Positions 35,385-44,808 are shown, counted from the stretch's first letter. The stretch: 64,000 bases of DNA from UBA10329 sp964500205 (GCA_964500205.1 CAZCNS010000001.1:310001-374000), one strand, 5' to 3'. The notes: a model not told the origin generated them from the letters alone. Made by a program: numbers and translations.

Positions 35385-35843
35385 TTAGTTGAAGGAAATG
35401 ACTGTCTTGGCTTGCTTTATCTGTGAGAAAGGGAGCACGACCTGCACGGGCGGCTCCTCATTCTTTTTCAATTTTTTCTTAGACTTGGGAAGAATGGTCA
35501 CCTGTGTGTCGGTGGCAGATATGACCTCACCTTTCACGGTGAGACCGTCCAACGTATCGACCTTCAGCTCACGGCCCACATTTTTTCTGTACTGAAGCGG
35601 ATGCACCAGCGGCTCGGTGAGACCGGGAGAGCCGACCTCCAACGAGAAATCTTGAACCTCCCGGTCGAAACTGCCCTCGATGTGACGGCTGATGCGGACA
35701 CAGTCTTGAACGGTCATGCCGCTGAGCCTGTCCACCGATACACGGATGCCGTTGCCAGGCAGCACCCTCACCGATACGATGAACTGGTCGCTGTCAGCGA
35801 TGCACTCCTCTACGAGTTCTGTAATGCGGGCCTCTGTTATCAT
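35385..35843 (-). CDS. rimP: Ribosome maturation factor RimP
   Basis: A 152-residue factor for 30S subunit assembly. Features are the N-terminal alpha/beta domain with VSVDRLSGMTVQDCVRISRHI, the conserved LEVGSPGLTEPL, and the C-terminal SH3-like barrel (GRELKVDTLDGLTVKGEVIS). The first gene of rimP-nusA-infB, the order found in most bacteria. A terminator-like hairpin lies in its 5' leader, with its U-tract ending 5 nt before the ATG, so expression of the operon may be controlled by attenuation. Confidence 0.94.
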   Translation of the reverse strand: MITEARITELVEECIADSDQFIVSVRVLPGNGIRVSVDRLSGMTVQDCVRISRHIEGSFDREVQDFSLEVGSPGLTEPLVHPLQYRKNVGRELKVDTLDGLTVKGEVISATDTQVTILPKSKKKLKKNEEPPVQVVLPFSQIKQAKTVISFN

Positions 35844-35848
35844 CCATT

Positions 35849-35873
35849 AAAAAAGGGGACTGCGGGTCCCCTT
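35849..35873 (-). terminator. Terminator-like hairpin in the rimP-nusA-infB leader (possible attenuator)
   Basis: On the minus strand: AAGGGGAC, loop CCGCA, GTCCCCTT, then TTTT. The U-run of six lies 5 nt before the rimP ATG. The promoter TATCTTTG is just upstream, so only the leader RNA can form this hairpin before the operon is transcribed. Confidence 0.75.
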
Positions 35874-35892
35874 CCTCTCTCATTTCGCGGTG

Positions 35893-35900
35893 CAAAGATA
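35893..35900 (-). promoter_or_regulatory. TAnnTTTG promoter element for rimP-nusA-infB
   Basis: TATCTTTG on the minus strand, 49 nt before the rimP ATG, the longest leader among the clear promoters of this window. Confidence 0.65.
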
Positions 35901-35980
35901 GTAATTCTATGAGAGCAAAACAGCCCCTGCTCCCAAGTGACGTAAATGATAAAGGACCTACCCGACTGCACTGCCTTGAT

Positions 35981-35988
35981 TACATTTG
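35981..35988 (+). promoter_or_regulatory. TAnnTTTG promoter element for the small exported protein gene
   Basis: TACATTTG, 25 nt before the ATG at 36014. Confidence 0.55.
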
Positions 35989-36013
35989 CAGGCTTACCCA
36001 AAATCAAGCACAC

Positions 36014-36412
36014 ATGAAGAAGCTGATCTACCTTGCAACTGTAATATCTCTCGCTCTGCTGACAAATGCCTCGAGCACGCATGCTCAGGAATACGATTCG
36101 CGGCTATCAGCAAAATTCTCTAAGAAGGAGCTGAAAAGCATGGTCAACTCCAATGACCCTCAGCTTGCCTACCTGACCTTTTATCTCAGCAACGGGTTTC
36201 AGGTGGAGGACATCCCAGCAGGCAAGGAAGACAGTCAGCTACCAGAGATCTCTCTCAAAAGCATCGACCCCAAAGACATTAACTTGCTCGCGCTTCCAGT
36301 TGAACAGCACGAATTCGCGCGCAGATACTATCGCATCTCGGGCACGAACAAAATGCTCGCTCTACTGCCACGTCAAGAAGTTGAAGCCCGATTCACAGGC
36401 AGTACAAAGTGA
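36014..36412 (+). CDS. Small exported protein of unknown function
   Basis: A 132-residue protein with a clear signal peptide (MKKLIYLATVISLALL, cleavage after THA near residue 24). The mature part is polar and has no motif I recognise; it includes KKELKSMVNSNDPQLAYLTFYLSNGF and LALPVEQHEFARRYYRISGTNKMLALLP. A longer frame from 35909 would put the signal peptide in the interior, and the promoter at 35981 supports the ATG at 36014. It is probably periplasmic. It precedes the large secreted protein gene by 33 nt. Confidence 0.7.
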   Translation: MKKLIYLATVISLALLTNASSTHAQEYDSRLSAKFSKKELKSMVNSNDPQLAYLTFYLSNGFQVEDIPAGKEDSQLPEISLKSIDPKDINLLALPVEQHEFARRYYRISGTNKMLALLPRQEVEARFTGSTK

Positions 36413-36445
36413 GGCTCTCAGAACTCGAAGAAACTTACCACTACC

Positions 36446-38836
36446 ATGACGCTTAAAATCACAGGTGCAAGCCTGCTCCTATCCACCTTGGTGAACAGCC
36501 TTGTCATTGCGCAGTCCGTGCCCATGACCGATGGTGTCACGCAAAACCTTATCTGTGCAGACCCGCAATGGGAGTTCACAGACGCAGAGGGGGCGGCTGG
36601 CAATTACACCTCTGATCAGAATGTCACGATGACGTTCTGCTCCAGCGGAGGCAATTCCGTGCTTTTCTCGGCTGATGCCACTGCGGGTGAGACTTGGGAC
36701 ATACATCCTTCTGACACGCTTTACGTTTTTGATGGCCTAGATGCTACCGCACCACTGCTTGGTGCATTCAACTCGGGTACTGATCCTGACGGTTTGGTAT
36801 TGTCATCTTCATTGGATAACTCATCAGGCTGCTTGACCTTCGTTTTTGTCAGTGATGGAGCCAATGAAGGAGAAGGCTGGGTCGGAAATGTGGCCTGCCA
36901 AACGGTATGGCAGCCTTACGAGGTGAGCATTTCCTCAACCCCTCAAGCACAGCCGAACGATTCAGGATACGTTGACATCTGCCTTGGTGAATCCGTGACC
37001 TTCAACGCTGTAGGCAGCTACCCATACTCAGAAGCAGGCAATGGCGGCTACAATCAGAGCAATGCCAGCATCAATTTCAGATGGGTGTTCGGTGATGGCG
37101 CGAGCTTTGAAGGAATAGGGCTCGATGAGATAACCTACACATTCGACCAACAAGCGGGTTATAACCTGTTTCTCACTGCCACTGACGCTCAGGGCCAGGA
37201 TGCTTATGCCAACACAAGGGTGCGTGTTGGCACTACTCCTGTTTTTAATGGTACCTCAGTTGTGAACGACACCATCTGTCTGGGCGATACCGCTCTGTTG
37301 TCTGGTGTTGCCTCTCCTGTGGAGGGAAGTTTTCTGTCGGGTGGATCCTTCGGTGATCAGCTCTACCTTCCTGATGGCAGTGGAGTGTCTTATCAAACAT
37401 CGATCACCATCTCCGGCTTCCCACCGGGTGAGACCGTTACAAATACTACTGACCTTGCTGAGGTCTGTCTGAACATGGAGCACTCCTATCTCGGTGACCT
37501 TGAGATGCGTATCACATGCCCGAACGGTCAAAGTGCTATCCTTAAGCAGTACCCCGGTGGTGGTGGCACCTATTTGGGTGAGGCCAATGACCTCGGTGCC
37601 AATGGAAACCCGGGTGTAGGGTTGGATTATTGCTTCAGCATGTCAGCCACTTGGGGCACGATGTTGCAGGAGAACACGGCAGGAAATCACATCACTGCTG
37701 GAAATCTCCCTAACAACTCGATGACGCCAGGCAGCTACACCCCGTTTCAGTCGTTCGCAAATCTTATCGGATGTCCCATCAACGGAGATTGGACACTCAC
37801 TGTGACGGACAACCTCTCTGCTGATGATGGTTTCATTTTCGGCTGGAGTCTGAACTTCGATGCAACCCTTAACCCGAGCATAGAAAACTACACACCGACA
37901 ATTGTGGAGTCCGGTTGGGCCGACCACCCATCTGTAGTTGCAACAATCAGCAACACCGAGGTTCAAGTAAGTCCGACCTCGACTGGAAACCAGACGTACT
38001 CCTTCTCTGTTACTGATGACTTCGGTTGTTCGTACGACACCACTGTAACGCTTCATGTTCGCCCCATTAACGTAACTGTCAGTGGAAACGAGGAGGTCTG
38101 CATTCAAAATCAGTCAGAGCTCTCAGCGAATGGTGCGGCCACGGGTGGTGAGTGGAGTTTTACGGGGCCCGGAGGCGGAGTTGCGGTCTTCAGCCCAGAC
38201 AATACATCAACTGAGGTGTCGGCTGGGGTGGATGAAGCTGGAACCTACACTTTCACTTTTACTGAGGCACTGTGTGGCACCTCCACCGATATTGACGTGA
38301 CTTTTGCTCCGGCCCCTGTCGTGACCATTCTTGCGGACACCAACAGCATCTGTGTCGAACAGGAGCTAACGCTGCGATTCGAATCTAACACCGATTTGTT
38401 TGATTCCTTCAATTGGTCGCCTTTCCAGTCAGATGCCGATTCGCTAGTGTTGCCAGGAACTGACTCTGTTGCCTTCAGCGCAATGGACAGCACCTTCGTG
38501 GTGACCCTGACAGCAAGCAATTTCTGCGGTGAGACTGAAGATGTTTTCGTCTATCAGGTCATTGACTGTGAACTATTCGTCCCAACAGTTTTCAATCCGA
38601 ATTCCGATGTTCAGGACAACACCTTCTTTAATGTCAATGCGCTTGACCTTCACCCGGGTAACAACATGAAAATCTTTGACCGCTGGGGCCGCAAATGCCT
38701 TGACCGCGATAACTACCACTTAGAACCATGGGATGGCAGCGGGGCGGCAGATGGCGTGTACTATTACGTGCTCACCCGAAGCGGTTACGAACCCATCACG
38801 GGTTATGTGACCAAGGTTGGGGGCAATGCAAACTGA
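36446..38836 (+). CDS. Large secreted protein: CUB, PKD, P-domain and gliding-motility C-terminal domain
   Basis: A 796-residue exported protein. After the signal peptide (ASLLLSTLVNSLVIAQ) come a CUB-like domain (about 30-155), a PKD-like domain (about 165-265, INFRWVFGDGASFEGIG), and a proprotein-convertase P-type domain (about 310-475, CLNMEHSYLGDLEMRITCPNG to CPINGDWTLTVTDNLS). Ig-like repeats follow, then the CHU_C/gliding-motility C-terminal domain (about 710-796, LFVPTVFNPNSD, MKIFDRWGRKC, WDGSGAADGVYYYVL). That last domain targets proteins to the type IX secretion system. No protease domain is visible although the P-domain normally accompanies one. Likely a surface adhesin or matrix protein. 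Confidence 0.85.
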   Translation: MTLKITGASLLLSTLVNSLVIAQSVPMTDGVTQNLICADPQWEFTDAEGAAGNYTSDQNVTMTFCSSGGNSVLFSADATAGETWDIHPSDTLYVFDGLDATAPLLGAFNSGTDPDGLVLSSSLDNSSGCLTFVFVSDGANEGEGWVGNVACQTVWQPYEVSISSTPQAQPNDSGYVDICLGESVTFNAVGSYPYSEAGNGGYNQSNASINFRWVFGDGASFEGIGLDEITYTFDQQAGYNLFLTATDAQGQDAYANTRVRVGTTPVFNGTSVVNDTICLGDTALLSGVASPVEGSFLSGGSFGDQLYLPDGSGVSYQTSITISGFPPGETVTNTTDLAEVCLNMEHSYLGDLEMRITCPNGQSAILKQYPGGGGTYLGEANDLGANGNPGVGLDYCFSMSATWGTMLQENTAGNHITAGNLPNNSMTPGSYTPFQSFANLIGCPINGDWTLTVTDNLSADDGFIFGWSLNFDATLNPSIENYTPTIVESGWADHPSVVATISNTEVQVSPTSTGNQTYSFSVTDDFGCSYDTTVTLHVRPINVTVSGNEEVCIQNQSELSANGAATGGEWSFTGPGGGVAVFSPDNTSTEVSAGVDEAGTYTFTFTEALCGTSTDIDVTFAPAPVVTILADTNSICVEQELTLRFESNTDLFDSFNWSPFQSDADSLVLPGTDSVAFSAMDSTFVVTLTASNFCGETEDVFVYQVIDCELFVPTVFNPNSDVQDNTFFNVNALDLHPGNNMKIFDRWGRKCLDRDNYHLEPWDGSGAADGVYYYVLTRSGYEPITGYVTKVGGNAN

Positions 38837-38902
38837 TTCGCTGGCTCAAGCGGGGAACAGAATGAGTAGATTTTTTGTTCCACTCCTGATTCATTTCGAG
38901 AG

Positions 38903-39859
38903 ATGAAAGTAATTGACCATATCAATGGTGCTGGGTCCAGTACTTTGTTTTCGTTGGAGATACTGCCACCACTGAAAGGCAAAGGCATCGGCTCGCTGTT
39001 CAAGGGCATTGAGCCGCTCATTGAATTCAAACCTGCCTTTGTGGACGTGACCTATCACAGAGAAGAATACGTTTATAAGAAACGCGAGGGCGGTTTTCTG
39101 GAGAAAGTGAGCATTCGCAAACGTCCCGGCACTGTGGGCATCTGTGCAGCCATCATGAATCGCTTCAATATTGATGCAGTGCCGCACATCATCTGTGGTG
39201 GTTTCTCACGCGAAGAGACCGAGAACGCGCTTATCGATCTCAACTTCTTAGGCATTGACAATGTGCTCGTGCTTCAAGGCGACAGCATCAAGACCGAGCG
39301 CGATTTCGTGCCTGAGCCGGGTGGTCATGCTTATGCAAGCGATCTGGTAGAGCAGGTGGTGAACATGAACAATGGTCGTTTTCTGGATGAGGACCTGAAA
39401 GACGCGGAGAGGACAGATTTCTGTATCGGTGTGGCGGGCTATCCCGAGAAGCATATCAAAGCCCCTAACCGGAAGACCGACCTCCGCTATCTGAAAAAGA
39501 AAGTGGATGCTGGGGCCGAATACATCGTCACGCAGATGTTCTTCGATAATGCAGCTTTCTTCCGTTTTGTGGACGAATGCCGCGAGGCGGGAATAACCGT
39601 GCCCATCATACCTGGCATCAAGCCGATCACAGCGAAGAATCAGGTTCGGGTGCTGCCGAGCATGTTCCACATAGACCTGCCTGCCAGCCTGACCGATGCA
39701 CTGGACGGCTGTAAGGACAATGATGCTGCTTTTCAGGTGGGTGTGGAATGGTGCATTGCCCAGTGCAAAGAACTGGTAGAGGCCAAAGTACCTTGCATTC
39801 ATTTCTACACGATGGGAAGGTCGGAGGCCACCAAAGCTGTGGCCAGCGAGGTTTTCTGA
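38903..39859 (+). CDS. metF: 5,10-methylenetetrahydrofolate reductase
   Basis: A 318-residue FAD enzyme with a TIM-barrel fold that reduces methylene-THF to methyl-THF for methionine synthesis. Family strings are FSLEILPP at strand 1 with the catalytic Glu, VDVTYHREEY, HIICGGFSREETENALIDLNFLGIDNVLVLQGD and TQMFFDNAAFFRFVDECREAGI. Length is normal. Folate-linked folB lies elsewhere in the window and is not linked to it. The start at 38903 agrees with the onset of homology. Confidence 0.95.
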   Translation: MKVIDHINGAGSSTLFSLEILPPLKGKGIGSLFKGIEPLIEFKPAFVDVTYHREEYVYKKREGGFLEKVSIRKRPGTVGICAAIMNRFNIDAVPHIICGGFSREETENALIDLNFLGIDNVLVLQGDSIKTERDFVPEPGGHAYASDLVEQVVNMNNGRFLDEDLKDAERTDFCIGVAGYPEKHIKAPNRKTDLRYLKKKVDAGAEYIVTQMFFDNAAFFRFVDECREAGITVPIIPGIKPITAKNQVRVLPSMFHIDLPASLTDALDGCKDNDAAFQVGVEWCIAQCKELVEAKVPCIHFYTMGRSEATKAVASEVF

Positions 39860-39877
39860 GCCATTGTCCAAACGCGC

Positions 39878-39885
39878 TACCTTTG
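39878..39885 (+). promoter_or_regulatory. TAnnTTTG promoter element for the M20 amidohydrolase gene
   Basis: TACCTTTG, 11 nt before the ATG at 39897. It may also drive the two overlapping genes downstream. Confidence 0.6.
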
Positions 39886-39896
39886 GTCTCATTGCC

Positions 39897-41096
39897 ATGA
39901 AAGACCGTATCAGGCAGCTTGCCGCGTCATTCTCTGATGAGATCATTGCCATAAGAAGGCACCTCCACGCCAACCCTGAGCTCTCATTCCAGGAGGATGC
40001 AACCAGTGCCTTCGTTTGCTCAAAGCTGGAGGAATGGGGAATCCCTTTCAAAACGGGTTACGTGAGGACGGGTATCGTGGCACACATACGCGGTCAGAAC
40101 CCTGACTCCAAAGTGATAGCGCTGCGTGCCGACCTTGATGCACTGCCGATCGAGGAGGAGAATGATGTCCCCTACCGCTCCACGAACCAAGGAGTGATGC
40201 ACGCCTGTGGGCATGACGTACACACCTCATGTCTGCTGGGTGCTGCACGTATCCTCAACGAACTGCGCGCTGAATGGCAGGGTACGGTGAAGCTCATCTT
40301 CCAGCCTGCCGAGGAGCGATTGCCGGGCGGAGCTTCACTGATGATAAAGGAGGGCGCACTGAAGACCCCTGACGCATCGGCCATACTCGGCCAGCACGTG
40401 TTCCCAGACCTAGAGGTAGGCAAGGTGGGTTTCCGTCCGGGAATGTACATGGCAAGCACCGATGAGATCTACGTCACGGTACGTGGCAAAGGCGGTCATG
40501 CGGCCCTTCCTCACAAACTGATCGACCCGGTGCTTATTACCGCTCACATCATCACCGCTTTGCAGCAGGTCGTGAGCCGAAGGGCAAAACCCGGGGTGCC
40601 GAGTGTGCTTTCGTTCGGTAAAGTCATTGCCAACGGAGCCACCAACATCATTCCCGACAAAGTGGAGCTGGAAGGCACCTTCCGAACCATGGATGAGGAA
40701 TGGCGTGCAGAGGCTCACCGCATCATGGTTGAAACCGCAGAGCACTTGGCCAAGGGTATGGGCGGCACCTGTGAATTCCGCGTAGAGAAAGGGTATCCGT
40801 TCCTTGTAAACGATGAGGAGCTGACCCTCTCTGCCAAACTTGCCGCACAGGAGTACCTTGGAGCTGACAACGTTGTGGATCTCGATATCCGCATGACAGC
40901 CGAGGATTTCAGTTACTACAGTCAGCTTATACCTGCCTGCTTTTACCGCCTTGGCACACGAAACGCGCAACGCGGTATCACAAGTGGTCTCCATACCTCC
41001 ACTTTTGATGTGGACGAAAAAAGTCTGGAGATAGGTATGGGTTTGATGGCGTGGTTATCAGTTAGCGAGCTGACAAATCTCAAATCCCGTCCATGA
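39897..41096 (+). CDS. M20 family amidohydrolase (N-acyl amino acid / hippurate hydrolase type)
   Basis: A 399-residue metallohydrolase that by family removes acyl groups from N-acyl amino acids. Metal-binding and catalytic regions: MHACGHDVHTSCLLGAARIL, QPAEERLPGGASLM with the Glu pair, GQHVFPDLEVGKVG, and the late GLHTSTFDVDE. The dimerisation domain lies about 190-300. The frame is open to 39864, but the promoter at 39878-39885 decides for the ATG at 39897. It overlaps the TMTC-like gene by 4 nt (ATGA), so the two are coupled. Confidence 0.92.
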   Translation: MKDRIRQLAASFSDEIIAIRRHLHANPELSFQEDATSAFVCSKLEEWGIPFKTGYVRTGIVAHIRGQNPDSKVIALRADLDALPIEEENDVPYRSTNQGVMHACGHDVHTSCLLGAARILNELRAEWQGTVKLIFQPAEERLPGGASLMIKEGALKTPDASAILGQHVFPDLEVGKVGFRPGMYMASTDEIYVTVRGKGGHAALPHKLIDPVLITAHIITALQQVVSRRAKPGVPSVLSFGKVIANGATNIIPDKVELEGTFRTMDEEWRAEAHRIMVETAEHLAKGMGGTCEFRVEKGYPFLVNDEELTLSAKLAAQEYLGADNVVDLDIRMTAEDFSYYSQLIPACFYRLGTRNAQRGITSGLHTSTFDVDEKSLEIGMGLMAWLSVSELTNLKSRP

Positions 41097-43933
41097 GTCC
41101 TCTCGGTGAAGCTAATAGAATAAAGTCTCTCTGGTCTTTACTTTTTAACAAAACTGAGTTCAGATATGCTATTTTACTGCTTCTCACTTTAATTCTGTAC
41201 GGGTCCACAGTAAGATTTGACTATAACCTTGATGACAATCTGGTGACCCAGGGCCACCCTCGCACATCCCTTGGCCTTCAGGGAGTGTGGGACATACTGC
41301 GCTCACCCTACTTTGAGGACCGAGAAATGGGCTATGCGTACGAATACCGTCCCGTCACGCACATCAGTTTTGCCACAGAGCACGCCCTTTTCGGAGAATC
41401 ACCCGCCACAAGCCACGCGATAAACGTACTGCTGTATGGCCTTACAGGGATATTGCTTTTGATTTTTCTCCGCGAACTGGAACCTGATTCCCCTGTCCCG
41501 TTTCTGGCTACTGTTCTCTTTATGATTCACCCGATTCATGTCGAGGTGGTGAGCAGTATCAAGAACCGCGAGGAGATTCTTGCCCTGATCGGAGGTCTGG
41601 GAGCAGCAGTAGGGTGCGTGAGGTTTATACGCTCGGAAAAAATGATGCATCTGCTGTTAATGTCATTTTGCTTCGCGCTCGGGTTTTACTCCAAAAAAAG
41701 TATTGCCTCATTTGCTGTTTCGCTGCCCTTCATGGTGTCGGTTTTCTCTCAAGCACCACGCAAACACCTGTTGTCGATTGCGGTTCCTATTGCTGCCATT
41801 GTGAGTATAGGCGTAAGTGTTGACGGTCAGTACCGATGGTTTACTTCGATGCTCATAATTATGGCAGCTGTCACAGTCTCTCACATTGCGGTCAGTGAGC
41901 AGAGACTACTGTCGATGTTAATCTCTAAATGGCACTCTTCCAATCACAAAGTGACTCGGATAATGAAACTTTCTTCAGTAAGAGTCGATTCGCTTCTAAG
42001 GAGTGGGATTAATTGTACTTACCACTGGCACACTCTATCAGAAGAGTGGTTGCTTACCAAATTGGTGCGTCTCAACCCTGAAATAACAATTGTCCAGGAA
42101 GACAAAAACCGATTCAAGCTACGCGCCTCAACAATATTCCTGTCAGCCCTGTGCTTGTCAATTGCCGCTGCTGTCAATGAATTCAACCCATTGAGGATGA
42201 GCCTTCAAGAGCGGATAGTGCTATCTTCGGCAATTTCATTCATACCAGTCCTTGTATTCAGGGGAAACTTGTTCCTTGCGGTAGTTATTCTTTGGTCATT
42301 GTTCGCATGGTACAATGGGTTTCTTGCCGTTCATGGCGACAACATGGCTGGCCCAGTCGCAATGGTTCTGACCCTATACTGTGTGGGGGGCGGGCTTAGA
42401 CTCAATCTGCTCTCTGGTATCCTAATCTGCACCCTTTCCCCGGAGACCATAAACAATTTTGTAATGGCTCTTGCCTTCGGGTTTTTTCATATTCACAACA
42501 AGGGAAGACCGCGCCTGAATTGGTCTTGGAGTGTTCCAGCATTCGCCATTGCCATCCCTTTAGTGAACCTAATCAACGGGGATGGAATCACTACCCTGCT
42601 ATCCTTCATCCCGTTATTATGGTTAGTCTGGATAACCTTTACAAAAATGAATGAGAGCAGGGCCATAACTTCCGTTCAGGTGTTGATAGGTACGATTATC
42701 GTGGTCTCTTCATTTATCCAAGACCCCGAGTTCACATCGGAGTCATTCTCCGTGAATGACCGTGCTGCCACATTTGCTTCTGACATTGCCTCAGTACGTA
42801 CTGAAAAAAATATTACATACGGGCAGTTTCTCAATCTACCTACTACAGATGCGAATTTCACTGATGCCAGTCAACTTCGCCCCTACAACTTTCTCGAATT
42901 CCCAGTTGGCTTCAACCCCTCACCGGACAAGAAGCTGGGCACTGCCGCTGCGGTTCTGGGGCATTACCTGAAGATGATGGTATTTCCTTGGCCCCAGAAT
43001 TTCTACTACGGGTTTGACATGGTGCCCGTTGTCGGGATGCGGGATGGAAGGGCCCTCGCATCTGCGCTCATTCACCTTGTCCTGTTGCTGGTCTGCATCT
43101 ATGTTGGCCGAAATCACCCCTTTCTTTCAACAGGCCTGATGATCTACCTGTCCTCAATCTTCATCTTCTCAAACTTGGTCTCTCCGGTGGCGGGCATGAT
43201 GGCAGACCGCCTGACCTATGTCGCCTCGATGGGATTCTGCATGGTGGCAGCCTACCTGATGCATCGCCTGTATCTGCTGACCCCCTCATCCTTTCGGCCT
43301 ATACTGGTGGCAGCATTTCTTGTGCTCTGCTCCGTGTCCTGCTATGCGGTGGTCAAAAGGGCCTCACTATGGAGCGACCCCATAACCCTGATGCGCCACG
43401 ACCTGGCGAGGGACGGACGTTCCGCACAGGGTCACAATCTGTTGGCCTTCCAATTGATGTCGAAATCAATGGACTCCAAGAACGCCAGTGAGCGGCTGGA
43501 GTTGCAGAGAGAGGCCATCGGTCATTTCAGAAAAGCGATTTCCATGTACCCGTACCTGCTGAATTTCTGGTACGACCTCGGAAGGGCATATCTGACCATT
43601 GGTGATAAGCAGAGAGCGTTCACATCCTTCAAGCAGGCCTTCGACCGTGACCCCTCATTCCCTAATTCGGGGATTGAGGCGGCCATCTTGGCTTTCAGCA
43701 CAGGGCGCAGTGATGATGCGGCAGAGATACTACAAAAGGTAGTGGCCCTTCATCCTGACCTACCCGAAGGCCATAGTCTGCTGGGCGAGATGCACATGGC
43801 GCAGGGCAATAACGAAAAGGCCGCAGAGGTGTACAGGGCCGCAATCGAGATCAATCCCGGCTGGGACTGGGCGCGAAAGGGCCTTGACAACGCTGTTTTG
43901 AAATCAGACCCGGAAAAGACCATCTCCCGATGA
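41093..43933 (+). CDS. Multi-pass GT-C-like membrane protein with C-terminal TPRs (TMTC-like)
   Basis: A 946-residue inner-membrane protein. The first helix is followed by a loop with the acidic pair FDYNLDDNLVTQGH, as in GT-C glycosyltransferases, and then AFATEHALFG-like and MIHPIHVEVVSSIKNREEIL strings typical of TMTC proteins, which transfer mannose from a dolichol-type carrier to proteins. Later marks are YLKMMVFPWPQNFYYGFD and ADRLTYVASMGF. Three or four TPRs (about 805-940) end the protein. The middle (about 220-580) is longer and more AT-rich than usual. It overlaps both neighbours by 4 nt and probably glycosylates an exported protein or glycan. Confidence 0.8.
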   Translation: MSPLGEANRIKSLWSLLFNKTEFRYAILLLLTLILYGSTVRFDYNLDDNLVTQGHPRTSLGLQGVWDILRSPYFEDREMGYAYEYRPVTHISFATEHALFGESPATSHAINVLLYGLTGILLLIFLRELEPDSPVPFLATVLFMIHPIHVEVVSSIKNREEILALIGGLGAAVGCVRFIRSEKMMHLLLMSFCFALGFYSKKSIASFAVSLPFMVSVFSQAPRKHLLSIAVPIAAIVSIGVSVDGQYRWFTSMLIIMAAVTVSHIAVSEQRLLSMLISKWHSSNHKVTRIMKLSSVRVDSLLRSGINCTYHWHTLSEEWLLTKLVRLNPEITIVQEDKNRFKLRASTIFLSALCLSIAAAVNEFNPLRMSLQERIVLSSAISFIPVLVFRGNLFLAVVILWSLFAWYNGFLAVHGDNMAGPVAMVLTLYCVGGGLRLNLLSGILICTLSPETINNFVMALAFGFFHIHNKGRPRLNWSWSVPAFAIAIPLVNLINGDGITTLLSFIPLLWLVWITFTKMNESRAITSVQVLIGTIIVVSSFIQDPEFTSESFSVNDRAATFASDIASVRTEKNITYGQFLNLPTTDANFTDASQLRPYNFLEFPVGFNPSPDKKLGTAAAVLGHYLKMMVFPWPQNFYYGFDMVPVVGMRDGRALASALIHLVLLLVCIYVGRNHPFLSTGLMIYLSSIFIFSNLVSPVAGMMADRLTYVASMGFCMVAAYLMHRLYLLTPSSFRPILVAAFLVLCSVSCYAVVKRASLWSDPITLMRHDLARDGRSAQGHNLLAFQLMSKSMDSKNASERLELQREAIGHFRKAISMYPYLLNFWYDLGRAYLTIGDKQRAFTSFKQAFDRDPSFPNSGIEAAILAFSTGRSDDAAEILQKVVALHPDLPEGHSLLGEMHMAQGNNEKAAEVYRAAIEINPGWDWARKGLDNAVLKSDPEKTISR

Positions 43934-44808
43934 CCTCACACAACATCAGGCCGGCATACGACCCTAAAGGACGTTTCGCTGATATCCTTTTCGCAGACAG
44001 CGCGTTGCAGCAGGAGATTGCGGAGCGAGGATTTGCGGTGAGGGACTGCCTGACAGCACGTGAGGTGAGCAAGCTCCTTCAAGGATACGAAGAACTGGTC
44101 TCGGAGCTTCCTTCGGGACTTCCTGACAGCTTTTTCCCATCAGGGCGCATAGAGAATTCCCAACTCAGAAACAAGGCCCGTGAGGTTGTTGACCTTCATG
44201 TTCCTCCTGCTCTCGGCTGTTTCTTCGCTGATGGCGCCCACACGATGGACGGTGGCACCATTCTCATCAAGCCTACGGGCCATTCCACTGCCCTAAGCCC
44301 ACATCAGGACAGCTCCCATGTGGACGAGTCGGAGCATTTCTCCGTTTACGCATGGATTCCGCTCACTGATACCACGGTTGAAAACGGGACGTTGCACGTG
44401 CTGCCCAGGAGTCACCTGCTTGGCAACAGGCACCGCTCTCTGAGTGTGCCGTGGACATTCTCCGGCATGGAGCAGGAGATTCTGCCTCACATGATGCCGT
44501 TGCCCATGAGGGCGGGGCAAGTCTGTTTCTTTGAGGGCGCGCTTATTCACAGCTCCCCTCCTAATCTTTCAGGCTATGTGAGGGTGGCGGTCAACTACGT
44601 CATACGGCCCTCAAGCAGCACTTTCCTTCATCACTACGTGGACGATGACACTCCGACAGGGATGGTAGAAGTGTATGGCGTCAGCATAGATTTCTTTTAC
44701 AATCAAGACTTTGAGTCCCGCCCTCCCGCGCAGTACTTCCTCAGATATGAAGCGGCCATCAATGTCGAGCAGTGCCGTCAGACCCTGCGCTCGCTCATCA
44801 GCTGTTGA
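43930..44808 (+). CDS. Phytanoyl-CoA dioxygenase (PhyH) family protein
   Basis: A 292-residue non-heme Fe(II)/2-oxoglutarate dioxygenase. The metal ligands are His and Asp in LSPHQDSSH (about residue 125) and the distal His in ALIHSSPPNLSG (about 205), with the 2-oxoglutarate Arg in GYVRVAVNY. Family members hydroxylate lipids, small metabolites or natural products. It overlaps the TMTC-like gene by 4 nt and the convergent radical SAM gene by 11 nt. The placement suggests a tailoring step in the glycoconjugate cluster; the substrate is unknown. Confidence 0.87.
   Translation: MTSHNIRPAYDPKGRFADILFADSALQQEIAERGFAVRDCLTAREVSKLLQGYEELVSELPSGLPDSFFPSGRIENSQLRNKAREVVDLHVPPALGCFFADGAHTMDGGTILIKPTGHSTALSPHQDSSHVDESEHFSVYAWIPLTDTTVENGTLHVLPRSHLLGNRHRSLSVPWTFSGMEQEILPHMMPLPMRAGQVCFFEGALIHSSPPNLSGYVRVAVNYVIRPSSSTFLHHYVDDDTPTGMVEVYGVSIDFFYNQDFESRPPAQYFLRYEAAINVEQCRQTLRSLISC

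Noticed and set aside
38837..38902. Terminator after the large secreted protein gene (GGAACA ... TGTTCC with a T-run)
   Set aside because: The T-run lies in the loop and not after the stem, and the stem is only six pairs.
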